Shown one piece after another: positions 35,967-46,056 of a DNA stretch of 64,000 nt. Where the stretch lies: NCBI GenBank assembly GCA_020631235.1, contig JAHDHQ010000018.1:1-64000 (forward strand), read 5' to 3'. This DNA is from Saprospiraceae bacterium. GTDB lineage: Bacteria > Bacteroidota > Bacteroidia > Chitinophagales > Saprospiraceae. Below the pieces are notes generated by a model. That model searched no databases and was not told the DNA's origin. It was given only the letters and a program-made list of their open reading frames with translations. The stretch's first letter is position 1; each line of letters opens with the position of its first letter. A program made the translations under genes and the position numbers.

Positions 35967-37676
35967 TCACATTTCATGCTTAATATTTGGATCGTTAGCA
36001 TTGATTAATAGATATTCTTCTTTAGAGATGGGCCGAGGTGCAAGTGTCTTCTTTGAATTTCCTCCCTTGAGTTGCTTTTCTATAACATTAAAATAATGAA
36101 GATTATATCTATTCTTTTTGGGATAGTTTATCTGCCACTGGCCTACTTTTTTCCCTTGAATATATTTTCCTTTCTCTTTAATTTGTCGATCTACATATTC
36201 TACATAATCTCCATCTAAATGATCATTTTGATACCGAGCCGATTTGTGCAAGCTCCCATCTATATGATAAGCAGACATCATGCCTTCTCTTTTACCATTT
36301 ACCCAAATTACGCGTTGCTTTAAAGTTCCTGCGCGGAACCATGTATCAAAAATACCATGCGCCTGTCCATCAATGTAGGTACCTCGAGAAAGCATCGATA
36401 TTCCATCCCTATCATAGCAAATTTCTTCACCATGCAATCGATGGTTTTTATATTCTGCACTTACATATCTTGTGCCTTCGGTGCATCTATACTTCGTCAT
36501 CAGACCGTTTAAATATCCACCTTGGTATTCAGCTTTAGTTTGAAGCCCACCACCAAGACAATATGTTTTCCATACTCCATCTCTTTTACCATCATTGTAA
36601 TTGCCAGAAAATGCGATGGATCCATCAGGATGATAGCCTTTTTCATCAAATTTTAATTCATTTGGCATGGCCCATTCCTTGCAATCCAATTTTTGACCTA
36701 ACGAATCATAGCTAAGCCATGTTCCCACTTTTGCGCCAAAATGATAATGACCTGTTGTTTTCAACATTCCATTTGGGTAAAAACTACGGTAATTACTATC
36801 TAATCTTGATGGTATAAAAATATGCGGATTTCTTAGTGGTTTTACTAATTGGTAATGGAAACTTTGCTCTTCTAATTGACCTTTGGAAGTATATTTTGAG
36901 TGTTCTATCCGAACATGCAGGCTATCTGTGTAATGATATATTTTTCTTGATCGCACTATATTAAGTTCTAATTCGCTTTCAGACATTATTATACCTTCAT
37001 CAAAGATTATCACTCTCTGGGCATGTTCCATTTGATAGTGATTTTTGTAGGTGCATTCCCCATGTTGATAACCATTCTTATAGTGAATGGTAGAGCGAAT
37101 AATGTCTTGATCGTTTTGCTTAACGTAATGCTTCCAAGTACCTATTGGAAGACCTCGCTCCATTTTCCCTTCTGCAAATAATCGACTTTTGGTTTTCAGT
37201 CTGACTTTGCCTGAGTACCCGTTTTCTTTGAGGTCATAATATTGATCAATAATACTGTAATGATCATTGTCAGTCTTACTCTTTTCCTTTCTATTTAGAT
37301 TAGCAATGGTCGAATACTGATCGCACACAAAAGCTGCATAATTATATCCATCATCAGCACTTGAAACGATTAAATAACGTGCACCTGTCTGCAATCTAAA
37401 ACCGCCCGCTGATGTATTCCCACCAGATGCAATAATGACTTCTTCTAGAACAGAGCCTCTGTAAACATGAGCAACTTGCGCTTTCGCCAGATAAGATCCG
37501 TCTCCTTTTTGCCAACTGCTATCTACTTTTGCGACGAAAATGTCGTAATCCGCATTTTCATCCATCATTATTTCAGAAAATGTATGGAATGGGGCGATAC
37601 AGCACCCAAAACCAGATTCTTGATAAGAGAAAAAGGAAAGTATTAATAAAAATATGTTTTGTCGCCCCTTACTCAA
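35967..37676 (-). CDS. Exported NTR/TIMP-like protein with YwqK-type MORN repeats
   Basis: The 569 residues start at a TTG, and the upstream frame is closed two codons earlier. A signal peptide (cleavage near residue 24) exposes CC at the mature start. Residues about 25-135 look like a netrin/TIMP-type module (paired Cys, DIFVAKVDSSW, VYRGS, GARYLIVSS, a later Cys). About ten MORN-type repeats follow (about 155-530), each with a G.Y..G...G.W pattern. MORN repeats of this kind are labelled YwqK antitoxin-like in databases, but here the protein is exported. The start overlaps the stop of the macroglobulin gene by 8 bases, so translation is coupled. Its function may involve that protein. Confidence 0.7.
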   Translation of the reverse strand: MSKGRQNIFLLILSFFSYQESGFGCCIAPFHTFSEIMMDENADYDIFVAKVDSSWQKGDGSYLAKAQVAHVYRGSVLEEVIIASGGNTSAGGFRLQTGARYLIVSSADDGYNYAAFVCDQYSTIANLNRKEKSKTDNDHYSIIDQYYDLKENGYSGKVRLKTKSRLFAEGKMERGLPIGTWKHYVKQNDQDIIRSTIHYKNGYQHGECTYKNHYQMEHAQRVIIFDEGIIMSESELELNIVRSRKIYHYTDSLHVRIEHSKYTSKGQLEEQSFHYQLVKPLRNPHIFIPSRLDSNYRSFYPNGMLKTTGHYHFGAKVGTWLSYDSLGQKLDCKEWAMPNELKFDEKGYHPDGSIAFSGNYNDGKRDGVWKTYCLGGGLQTKAEYQGGYLNGLMTKYRCTEGTRYVSAEYKNHRLHGEEICYDRDGISMLSRGTYIDGQAHGIFDTWFRAGTLKQRVIWVNGKREGMMSAYHIDGSLHKSARYQNDHLDGDYVEYVDRQIKEKGKYIQGKKVGQWQINYPKKNRYNLHYFNVIEKQLKGGNSKKTLAPRPISKEEYLLINANDPNIKHEM

Positions 37677-40600
37677 CAGTCATCCATTTACCTTCACTAT
37701 GGCTGCCAAATGCTGGAGCATAGAAAGACTGAATCTCAGCTGTACCTTGTTGGTATACCCCTTCATGTACAACATGCACATCATATTCAAAAACAAAATC
37801 ACCTTTTGGCAAAGTTTCAAAAAAGAAGTGCTGTCCATCATCTCGAACACTTTGATAATAATACAAACCATCTTTATAATTAAATCCGCTCAGATTTTGT
37901 GCAGGTTCGAGCCCCGCGGCCCTATGATCTATTAAACTCACAAATGATAATCTTCGATCATTTTCTAAGGTGATTTTTAATCTTAGTCGGTCTCCTTTCT
38001 GAATGGTTTGGTCAGTGAGCTGTTCCCATTGTATGGTATTTCCTTCTGTTCTTTCAATAAATAGCTCCTTGCTAATCTTCAAGGGATTATCATTTACTGG
38101 TTGTTTGACGTCTGCTAAGGATTCAAAGTTTTGAGTTTGGATAAAACCAAAGATCGGAAAGTCATTATCATTATTGATTATTATTGATGAAGGCACATTC
38201 GAAATATTATCTTGAGACCATTGATACTTTTGGTAATTTCTATTGGGAGCAAAAGTTTGAGCTTTATCATTGAAAGAAATAGAAATCTTTGTTTCATCTT
38301 GAATCCATTCTTTCCCAACACTCAGCATAGCATGGAGCACCTCAGCAGTATTGCTATGATTAGTCCATTGATTGACACGTTTATTGGCAATAAGCCATTT
38401 TTTCATCCCATGGATATACCTGGTCTCAGCGTTCATTTTCCCGAAGAATTCCATGGCATAAGATTCTGAAATTACATTGTTATAATAAGCATAATAGTCA
38501 TTGATCTCTTTCCAGTACATCCCTTGATCAGGTTTTTCAATGATGCGTTCTTGTAAACTTGCCAAGATCAATTTTGGTAATTCCTTATCCTGATTTAATA
38601 GGTATGTTGTTGCAATGATAGACTGATAGAAAACATTTTGTTTTGTCCAATGACGTTTCATCATATCTAAAGCATGCTTAAGCGCTTTGGTCGCCGTGTA
38701 TTTGTCAAAATCTGGAAAAAGGCTTTTTACATAGGCATATCTTATCATTTCCGAGGAAAGATGTTTTTCATTTTTTTTCCAATGTCTTTCATAGTTCCTT
38801 TTAATTTCTTCATCCACAAAACGAATAAGATTAGCTACATCTATTAAAGATAAATCATGCAAGTTTAGAGCGTTCACTTCTAGTAATCTTCCTAATTTCT
38901 CTAAGACTAGCAGACTCATATTTAATGAAGACCTCCCTCCTTTAATCCAAATCATGCCACCATTTGCATGTTGGAAATCAGCTAACATTTTTATATGCCT
39001 ATTCGTTTTATCTTGGATGCTATTACCATCGAAATATTGGCTAAGTATTTCTCTTCTTGAGGCTTCTTCTATGGCGTCTTGGACCCATGGACTTTGGCTT
39101 AAGCTCACAGCTTTTAAATCTTCATTTTTGCTCAAAGGACCCTCTTCAGATTCAATCGCATCACGAATAAGTGCATTTTGTAGTTCGGGTGTACTCTTAA
39201 CCATCGAATTGGTTAAAGCTAAAATTTGTAGATTGCTCAGGACATTGGAAGAAATATCCAATTGTTCTTTCTTTAATGCCGGAAGTGATTGCAATACAAG
39301 GAACATTGGATTAGCGGCAAGCTCGAAGGTAGCAAGATGTAAATCTTCCGGTTTTTTGACTCCTAAAGAAGCTAAGTCCAGCATCTCCTTTTCTCCTGGA
39401 TTAATCCAGAAAGGAAATCCTTCACGAACTAAGGTTTGATTAGAAACGATAGGTATTATTTGTTGTTCAGCATCACTTGCATTAGACCCAGAAAAAGATG
39501 CAGTAAGCTCTAATGGACTAATAGCCGAAGTCTCAGTTTGGAGATTAAAAAATACCGTTTCAGATGTTCCCGGCGCAATCTGAATTGATTGGGTTTGTTG
39601 ATCTATACTTATATTAGACTGACGACCACTCATCAGAGTTCTAGCGTCCAGAGAAACCCGACCTATTTGATTAATGGACGATGTATTTTCTACTTTTACT
39701 GGTATACTTATTTGATCACCAGCCGAAATCAATCTAGGGAAATTAGGACGAACCAAAACTTCCTTTTTTGAGACTATCTCACGAGTGTCAAAACCGTAAA
39801 CCATATCCTTGCTATGAGCAAATAATAGCAATTTAAAATTGGATACCGCATCATTCATAGTGAATTGTATATCAAAAGCTCCTTTCTTATCTGAGGCAAT
39901 ATTGGGATAAAAGAATACCGTCTCTCCAAGTTCCTTTCTTATCTCCATTTTTGCCTCTTCTAAAACCCATGCATCAGCATCTTCTGAAGCAGAGCTAAAA
40001 GCGTTTATTGATTCTGCTACTGCCATATCCGCAGCTGCAGGCATGCTTTTATTTGCTGACATTTCTTTACTCCTCATCATTCTTGGTCTTCCGCCAGCAT
40101 TTTGGTCCATAGATTCAAACCCCATGGTGTGTCTGCCATGCATAAAGCCAAACCAATTTATAGTTGGATACCGATCAAGATTATAAAAGGTATTACCTCT
40201 TGAATATTGTTGATATAATGTTTGGTTGGTCGAACCACTATAGCCATAAGTACTGACTGAGCTGTTCATTGGGTTTTTTGGTAAAAAATGAGCCTTCCAT
40301 TGGTGTGGAAATAGCTTATCTAAGGAGGCATCATATAAACAGGCTGTTATTTGATATACTTGATTTTCTTCCATTTCCTCTTCGATATCAAACTTCCAAT
40401 TTACTGTTTCTTTCGGCTTTATTTGATCCGAAAAAACTACATCTTTAAAGGTTATAAGTTCTTTCGAAAATGGTACAGAAATGTACTGATTAATGATCTG
40501 ATATCGATTTCTGTAAAAGCCTATTATTGTATAATGAAAGCCTCCTTGATCCGAATCTTCAATCACAGTCCCCAAATCAGCTTTTCCATTAATATCTAGC

Positions 40601-43600
40601 CATTTTTCTCTAACTAGCTCTTTACCCTTCCACTTTTGGAAAAACACTTTTTCCAATTTATTATCCACTAATACTGGCCAGTTAAATGACTCTCCCACTT
40701 TGTACATCATTTCTTGTTGATCCGCTGCTAAAAAATGACTTCCCAATAAAGCATTTTTATTGATCTTAATGTAGGTAGTAAGTTTATCTTCATTACCTTT
40801 TTCGTCACGAGTAAACAAGCTGACTTCATAATGTCCATGATCTAAGTTAATGCTAGGGCACTCTTCCCAAAAAGTTATTTCTGTAGGAGTCGTTCCAGAA
40901 TCCTTTTCCCATTTTGATGGATCACCAACTTGTGTATTGTACAAATAATCTGGGAGTTTTGACTCGAATTCTTTTTGACTTATAAAAAAGTAATCTGGAA
41001 TGCTTCCCCAGTATCTTTTTTTATAATTCTGTTTTGGTGGTTTTAATTTTTGGAAACTGAGCGTTTTTTCCGTTTTAACTATTTCGTTTTCAAGATTTGT
41101 TGTTTTAATGTTTAACCCTTCTATATTGTCTGTCAGGTAGCTCTGTTTTATATCCATTTCTATTTTATAGGGTTTTGCACCTACAGAAATGTATTTTTCA
41201 TCAGTAATGGTTTCACCCGTAGCATCGACGGCCTTAATCTTTATATGAAAAGATTTTGCCGAGTTATCTCCATCTTCAAGTGCTTGAGTTTCGAAGCTAA
41301 AACTAAATTTTCCATTTTCATCACTTGCTGTTTCTCCTACTGCAATAGTTATAGGATTTGATTGATGAGGGTACCATATCCTCCTCCAATATGTAGTAGG
41401 TACATCTTTTTTGCTGATCTCAAAGCTCACTTTTGCATCTTGAATTGGAAAATCTGTAAAGCTTTTTAAATCACCAGAAATGCTAATTTCTTCACCTAGC
41501 ACTTTCGTTTCAGCTATTTTATCGAAACTAGCTTTAAATGTTGGTCGCTTATATTCTTCGACTTTAAAGGTCGATCCAGACCTATGTATGCCTGTATTTA
41601 ATCCTTGTACTTCTATCGAATAGTTTCCTGTTAAATCACCTTCTCTAATAGTAAAATCACCGTGTAAACTCCCGTATTCATCCGTAGTTAGATTTTCCTC
41701 ATAAACAGTTTCTCGATTAACATTCTTTGCGGTTACCGTATATGTTTTATTCGCTAATATTTCAGTCTTACCTAAGTGCCATTGGTAGTTAAATGAACTA
41801 AAATATACACGTTGACCTGGGCGATAAATGGATCTATCGGTCATCACATAAGCATTTTGTCTCGGGCGATTATTTTGTTGGGTCCGATTTGCATAAATCC
41901 AGTTTTCTGTATATAGTTCATCGGTTTCAGTTTTTAAATGAATCATGATATTTTGATGCTTTGTACCCGCATCAAAACTGGCTTTCCCATTATTATCAGT
42001 TTCTGAGGTTCCTAGGACAGTCATTACTTGTTTTCTCGAGCTTCTATCATACTTCATTTGCAAGAACTCTACAGATACCCCTTTATTGGGTAAACCAGTA
42101 TTTCTATCAGCCACTAAAACTTGTGTGCCATCAGTTGTATTGTAATTTACATAGGTCAAGTTGCTTACTTGAAAACGGTTGATGGAAAAAAGCTGTTCTT
42201 TTTTTAATTGGCGAATACCTTTTTTTGATGTGACTAAAATGTAGGCTCCTTGCTCCATTTTTGGAAGAATAACTTCCCCTACATGTTGTTCATAATCTTT
42301 AATACCATCGTATGCTTCAGTCCAAGAATGTATGGGCACCAAATTTCTTAGTTGCTTGACTAAATCTTCATTGTACTTACGTTCAGCATTCGATTCAAAA
42401 TCCGATAATTTGACAAGATCAAAGTGTAATTGGGTTAGATTGGTGAAACTTACATTCACAGGTACATGCTCATTAATAGGAATAACACTTTCTGTGATCA
42501 CGTGTAGTTTTTCTTGCTCGATTTCTTCCTTATGTGCTAGCAATTTATCCTTAATTTCTTTGTCAATGGGTTGACTCAGCAAATCCTCAATAATGTTCAT
42601 TGCCCTCAATAATGATTGTTTATCATTCGTAGGATCATTACCGGGTCGAGCATGGGTTTTATAATGATTAACCAGCATCAGTCCAGCTAGTTGTTTCTTA
42701 AAACTTATTGCACCTTTATTATATAGGTTGCCAAGAATATTCTGATAGCTTGTATCTTTTTGCGGTAAAATAGATTTATCCAACTCAAACTTAAGTCGAT
42801 GATGAAGAACCCATGCGGCAGCCTTATCTTTAGATGATACTAATTCAGTAAGTTCTTGATAATACTTATGGGCAAACTCAAGTGTATTTTTTGGTGCGGT
42901 ATATTGGATGGTGAGGAAGTCTGGATTCGATAAGAATACATTCTTTCTATCTAGGTATTTGGATGCGATATTTGCTTGAAAATTGTTGCTATTGTTTGTG
43001 TAATACCGAATGGCTTTAACCAGTAGGATTTCCCTCAACGTAACATCTTTTATTTCTGTTTTATTAAACAGCAAGTCATAAGAGCTTAAGGAAACATTTT
43101 CAAGATTCTTTGTCCTCATAGCCAAATCAATATGTTTCTGTGCTTCTGCCTGGATCGTCTTGGGGCTCCATTCACTGATGTCTTTGGATGTTTCGTTGGC
43201 TGTGCTCGTTCTTTGCTGGATTCTGTAAAGATTATTTCTTAGATACTGCTGATAATATTCTGCTAATAGAAAGTGCAAAATGGCTTTTAGTTCTGTACTT
43301 TCCGTTTCATTTATTTCAAGTTTTAAGTCTTCTATCTTGGTTGTTTCTTGAACATCATTTAACTGAAAGTGTAAGTTACTTTTTATCAAAACAGCTTTTA
43401 ACAACTGGGCATTTGCTTTTTCTTTTTTAGCCTGTGCATAAATTTTCTCCACCACTTCAAGTGCTGATGCAGGCAATCCGTCCCTTTCGAAAGCTTGTAC
43501 TTCCTTCCATGCTTTTTCATAGTCAAAATCTGAGGCGAAAAATCCAGACCCAAACAACATTGACAAAGAGAAAAGTGATATCATAGAAATTTTAACTAAC

Positions 43601-43614
43601 ATATTATTTATCAT
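37669..43614 (-). CDS. Alpha-2-macroglobulin-family exported protein, thioester-less
   Basis: The 1981 residues have an N-terminal hydrophobic segment (about 5-25). A long helical, TPR-like region (about 30-380) follows, then beta-sandwich MG domains (about 380-1100, with RPGQRVYF in the MG2 position) and the alpha-2-macroglobulin core (VFFYPNIASDKKGAF, DAVSNFKLLLFAHS, VRPNFPRLISAGDQ). A terpenoid-cyclase-like helical domain (about 1430-1760) ends the core. The thioester box (CxEQ), expected near PALKKEQLDISSN, has no Cys. Bacterial relatives trap or bind proteases in the periplasm or at the surface. Without the thioester it would not bind covalently. ATG at the given start or at codon 5 are both possible. 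Confidence 0.88.
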   Translation of the reverse strand: MINNMLVKISMISLFSLSMLFGSGFFASDFDYEKAWKEVQAFERDGLPASALEVVEKIYAQAKKEKANAQLLKAVLIKSNLHFQLNDVQETTKIEDLKLEINETESTELKAILHFLLAEYYQQYLRNNLYRIQQRTSTANETSKDISEWSPKTIQAEAQKHIDLAMRTKNLENVSLSSYDLLFNKTEIKDVTLREILLVKAIRYYTNNSNNFQANIASKYLDRKNVFLSNPDFLTIQYTAPKNTLEFAHKYYQELTELVSSKDKAAAWVLHHRLKFELDKSILPQKDTSYQNILGNLYNKGAISFKKQLAGLMLVNHYKTHARPGNDPTNDKQSLLRAMNIIEDLLSQPIDKEIKDKLLAHKEEIEQEKLHVITESVIPINEHVPVNVSFTNLTQLHFDLVKLSDFESNAERKYNEDLVKQLRNLVPIHSWTEAYDGIKDYEQHVGEVILPKMEQGAYILVTSKKGIRQLKKEQLFSINRFQVSNLTYVNYNTTDGTQVLVADRNTGLPNKGVSVEFLQMKYDRSSRKQVMTVLGTSETDNNGKASFDAGTKHQNIMIHLKTETDELYTENWIYANRTQQNNRPRQNAYVMTDRSIYRPGQRVYFSSFNYQWHLGKTEILANKTYTVTAKNVNRETVYEENLTTDEYGSLHGDFTIREGDLTGNYSIEVQGLNTGIHRSGSTFKVEEYKRPTFKASFDKIAETKVLGEEISISGDLKSFTDFPIQDAKVSFEISKKDVPTTYWRRIWYPHQSNPITIAVGETASDENGKFSFSFETQALEDGDNSAKSFHIKIKAVDATGETITDEKYISVGAKPYKIEMDIKQSYLTDNIEGLNIKTTNLENEIVKTEKTLSFQKLKPPKQNYKKRYWGSIPDYFFISQKEFESKLPDYLYNTQVGDPSKWEKDSGTTPTEITFWEECPSINLDHGHYEVSLFTRDEKGNEDKLTTYIKINKNALLGSHFLAADQQEMMYKVGESFNWPVLVDNKLEKVFFQKWKGKELVREKWLDINGKADLGTVIEDSDQGGFHYTIIGFYRNRYQIINQYISVPFSKELITFKDVVFSDQIKPKETVNWKFDIEEEMEENQVYQITACLYDASLDKLFPHQWKAHFLPKNPMNSSVSTYGYSGSTNQTLYQQYSRGNTFYNLDRYPTINWFGFMHGRHTMGFESMDQNAGGRPRMMRSKEMSANKSMPAAADMAVAESINAFSSASEDADAWVLEEAKMEIRKELGETVFFYPNIASDKKGAFDIQFTMNDAVSNFKLLLFAHSKDMVYGFDTREIVSKKEVLVRPNFPRLISAGDQISIPVKVENTSSINQIGRVSLDARTLMSGRQSNISIDQQTQSIQIAPGTSETVFFNLQTETSAISPLELTASFSGSNASDAEQQIIPIVSNQTLVREGFPFWINPGEKEMLDLASLGVKKPEDLHLATFELAANPMFLVLQSLPALKKEQLDISSNVLSNLQILALTNSMVKSTPELQNALIRDAIESEEGPLSKNEDLKAVSLSQSPWVQDAIEEASRREILSQYFDGNSIQDKTNRHIKMLADFQHANGGMIWIKGGRSSLNMSLLVLEKLGRLLEVNALNLHDLSLIDVANLIRFVDEEIKRNYERHWKKNEKHLSSEMIRYAYVKSLFPDFDKYTATKALKHALDMMKRHWTKQNVFYQSIIATTYLLNQDKELPKLILASLQERIIEKPDQGMYWKEINDYYAYYNNVISESYAMEFFGKMNAETRYIHGMKKWLIANKRVNQWTNHSNTAEVLHAMLSVGKEWIQDETKISISFNDKAQTFAPNRNYQKYQWSQDNISNVPSSIIINNDNDFPIFGFIQTQNFESLADVKQPVNDNPLKISKELFIERTEGNTIQWEQLTDQTIQKGDRLRLKITLENDRRLSFVSLIDHRAAGLEPAQNLSGFNYKDGLYYYQSVRDDGQHFFFETLPKGDFVFEYDVHVVHEGVYQQGTAEIQSFYAPAFGSHSEGKWMTVE

Positions 43615-43676
43615 TACCTAATTATAACTACCCACAAGATGCAACTAGTTTCTTCAGAGTTGTGTAAATAATGAAA

Positions 43677-44723
43677 TTAAGAAAACCTTAATATATCCAC
43701 TTCAGGACGGAGCGGTTTATTATCATATATATGATCAAGCAGATGATTTGAAAAGTAAGGTCCTAAGGAAGTACCCTTCGTTCCTAGTCCATTAAAGATG
43801 TACAATTTCTTTTTGTTTGGGTGCTCTCCTAAAAAAGGTTTGCGATCTTTCACGCATGGCCTTATTCCAGCCTTATGATCCATCACTTCAAAATCTTCTT
43901 TTAACCAAGCTTTGAGCTTACCCATGTAATCTTTTTTAAACTTTGGTGTTGGCTTAGGATCATCAATATTCCATTCATAACCACCGCCAGACCAAAACGT
44001 TCCATTCGTTTCTTTAGCTAGAAATAAATGATTTTTAATGGCAATATCTTCTTTAACTTGTGTTTTAGTAAATAATGCTTCTCCTTTTGCGGGTTTGAAA
44101 GGAAGATAATTAAAATACGGATTGTGGATGGCTTGGTATCCTTCAGCAAAAAAGACGGCGGAGTACCTTTGATTCTGATATTGCCAGGTATTTTTTTCCC
44201 AATGTAGTTGCTTGTAATTAAATGATTTTTCTATAAGTTGATCTTTATTTTTCAAATAAGCTCGGTAGGTCAACATCAAATTTCGGATGTCCACTTTTCG
44301 AGCATGGTTTATTTGTACATATGGTAGGTCGCCTTTAAAGTAAGGCAATTGTTTATTTATGGATCCTACATGGGAAAAGTAACCTTCATAAAGTGGGTCT
44401 GACATACGCAATGCCCATTGATTCTCTTGAGCAATAGAGTTGAGTGCTCTCCAAATGACGATGTTTTTCTTAAACTTCGTTTTTAATAGTTTCTCTAAGT
44501 TTTCATAACATGGATCTAGTGAAGAAAGTAGGTCTTCAAACATCCAAGATTTTGTAAAGTAACGACCTGTTATGGGATTGACTAGGCCAGCTGCAGCTTG
44601 AGTTGCATTTCGAGAAACACCTTGATCTATGATTTTGTGTTCCTTTTTTCTTTGAGCAAGTCTGTATGAAAGCAGAGTACCTGCCAAGCCTTGTCCTACT
44701 ATAAGTACTGGATGATTGTGCAA
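43677..44723 (-). CDS. FAD-dependent oxidoreductase of the DAO family
   Basis: The 348 residues open with the dinucleotide-binding motif VGQGLAGTLLSYRLA, and the FAD-contacting GLVNPITGRYF follows near residue 50. The C-terminal part has the GIRPCVKDRKPFLGEHPN and NGLGTKGTSLGP motifs typical of the DadA/ThiO/MnmC-C group. It likely oxidises an amine or amino acid with FAD in the cytoplasm; the substrate is unknown. A terminator just upstream separates it from the T9SS gene, and the large macroglobulin gene starts 62 bases downstream. Confidence 0.87.
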   Translation of the reverse strand: MHNHPVLIVGQGLAGTLLSYRLAQRKKEHKIIDQGVSRNATQAAAGLVNPITGRYFTKSWMFEDLLSSLDPCYENLEKLLKTKFKKNIVIWRALNSIAQENQWALRMSDPLYEGYFSHVGSINKQLPYFKGDLPYVQINHARKVDIRNLMLTYRAYLKNKDQLIEKSFNYKQLHWEKNTWQYQNQRYSAVFFAEGYQAIHNPYFNYLPFKPAKGEALFTKTQVKEDIAIKNHLFLAKETNGTFWSGGGYEWNIDDPKPTPKFKKDYMGKLKAWLKEDFEVMDHKAGIRPCVKDRKPFLGEHPNKKKLYIFNGLGTKGTSLGPYFSNHLLDHIYDNKPLRPEVDILRFS

Positions 44724-44743
44724 TATTTAAGTTTGTCTATTAA

Positions 44744-44776
44744 TAAAAAAGAGCTGCCAAAATAATTGACAGCTCT
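44744..44776 (-). terminator. Rho-independent terminator after the MopE-motif gene
   Basis: On the minus strand AGAGCTG pairs with CAGCTCT, with nearly paired flanking bases inside, and a run of six T follows. It lies downstream of the T9SS MopE-motif gene and before the FAD oxidoreductase. Confidence 0.85.
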
Positions 44777-44800
44777 GCAATTAGCATACTTATATTTTAA

Positions 44801-45844
44801 TTACTCAACTGATATTTTTTGAGTAATAAATTCTTTACCTAGTTGAATTTTAGCAAAGTATAGTCCTTGATTCAAATTAGACAAATCCATTTGCATACTG
44901 GTTGTTCCAGATCTTTGCCCAAACTGGTAGTTATCCACCATTTGGCCTGCGATATTCATAATGTTTACGTTCACATCTACCGATTGATTTAATTCTAAGA
45001 AAAGACCAATCTGTCCATTGGTAGGGTTAGGAGACAATTTAATGGATTCTGCAATTTCATCATATACAGAAGAAAATGCATCTTCTCCATCACAGTCTTC
45101 GTCGATTCCATTGTTCGGAATATCTTCAGCTCCAGGATTAATGTTAGGATCCATATCATCACAATCTTCGTCAACTGTATATCCATCAGCATCCCAGTCA
45201 TCAGCCGTAGCGCCGTTTACAGAATAAGACACATCATCAAGATACCATGTAGAAGCTGAGGTAGGATATTGATTCATTGAACAAACTGTTCCTGTAAAAT
45301 CAGCTATATTCCCGACTAATTCGTTGTCGATAAAAAAGGCAACAGATTCTGCATCAAATCTAAATGCAACCTTAAAGTTAAACCACTCTCCCACTGGATA
45401 TGGCGTAGAAAAAAGCTCTACGTTGTCTGAATCCGTAATAGAAATATTACCACCTACATAAAAGCCATTTAAAGTCCACACTGAACCAGCCACAGCTGTT
45501 CCTTGAAAATTAAAGTAGGCATCATTTCCCTCTTCCACCAGTGAATTCATGCTTACCTCAAACAAACCTGTATTGTGACAACCATTAAAATCAATTAAAA
45601 TATCCAAAGGTCCTCCATTTGGATTTGTACCTACAATTTCTAAGGCATTAGAACCAGACGCGGCTTGAACATCAGTAACTAAGGCATCCACCGAAGAACC
45701 AGGCCAAAACAACCATGGCAAACCAGCCGTACCAACAATACCATCACCAGCATTAAACTCTTCAAAGTCAGTATAATAATATTGTCCAAAGGCAAAGGTG
45801 CCCGATAAGAAGAAAACAAAAAATAATAGTAGATTTTTTTTCAT
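44801..45844 (-). CDS. T9SS-exported protein with MopE-type metal-binding motif
   Basis: The 347 residues have a signal peptide (cleavage near residue 20, FAFG-Q) and a lectin-like beta-jellyroll domain (about 22-205) built as a LamG/concanavalin-type sandwich. A MopE-type motif (about 215-255) follows: DADGYTVDEDCDDMDPN then INPGAEDIPNNGIDEDCDG, rich in acidic residues with two Cys pairs, as in Ca/Cu-binding surface proteins. The T9SS type A sorting tail ends the protein (LSPNPTNG, then GLYFAKIQ). It should be secreted or held at the cell surface. It is divergent from the thioredoxin-like T9SS protein across about 210 bases and terminated by a good hairpin. Confidence 0.87.
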   Translation of the reverse strand: MKKNLLLFFVFFLSGTFAFGQYYYTDFEEFNAGDGIVGTAGLPWLFWPGSSVDALVTDVQAASGSNALEIVGTNPNGGPLDILIDFNGCHNTGLFEVSMNSLVEEGNDAYFNFQGTAVAGSVWTLNGFYVGGNISITDSDNVELFSTPYPVGEWFNFKVAFRFDAESVAFFIDNELVGNIADFTGTVCSMNQYPTSASTWYLDDVSYSVNGATADDWDADGYTVDEDCDDMDPNINPGAEDIPNNGIDEDCDGEDAFSSVYDEIAESIKLSPNPTNGQIGLFLELNQSVDVNVNIMNIAGQMVDNYQFGQRSGTTSMQMDLSNLNQGLYFAKIQLGKEFITQKISVE

Positions 45845-46056
45845 ATGCTTTAAGTTTTGTGTTTAGTTTAATTTATGGTCATAAAGTAAATAATTAAATT
45901 ACTCAATTTAGAACAAATGCTCCAGATTTTAAGTATTCACCTACCATAATACCAAAACTGTCTTTCAGATTCCATATTTTATTTCGTAAAATCCAACAAT
46001 ATTGATACTTTTAAGCTAAATACACACACAATTTAGTCACAACTAACAAAATCCTT

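Noticed and set aside
35967-37676. A cytoplasmic YwqK antitoxin
   Set aside because: The MORN repeats would draw that label, but the protein has a signal peptide and an N-terminal Cys-rich domain, and there is no toxin gene next to it.
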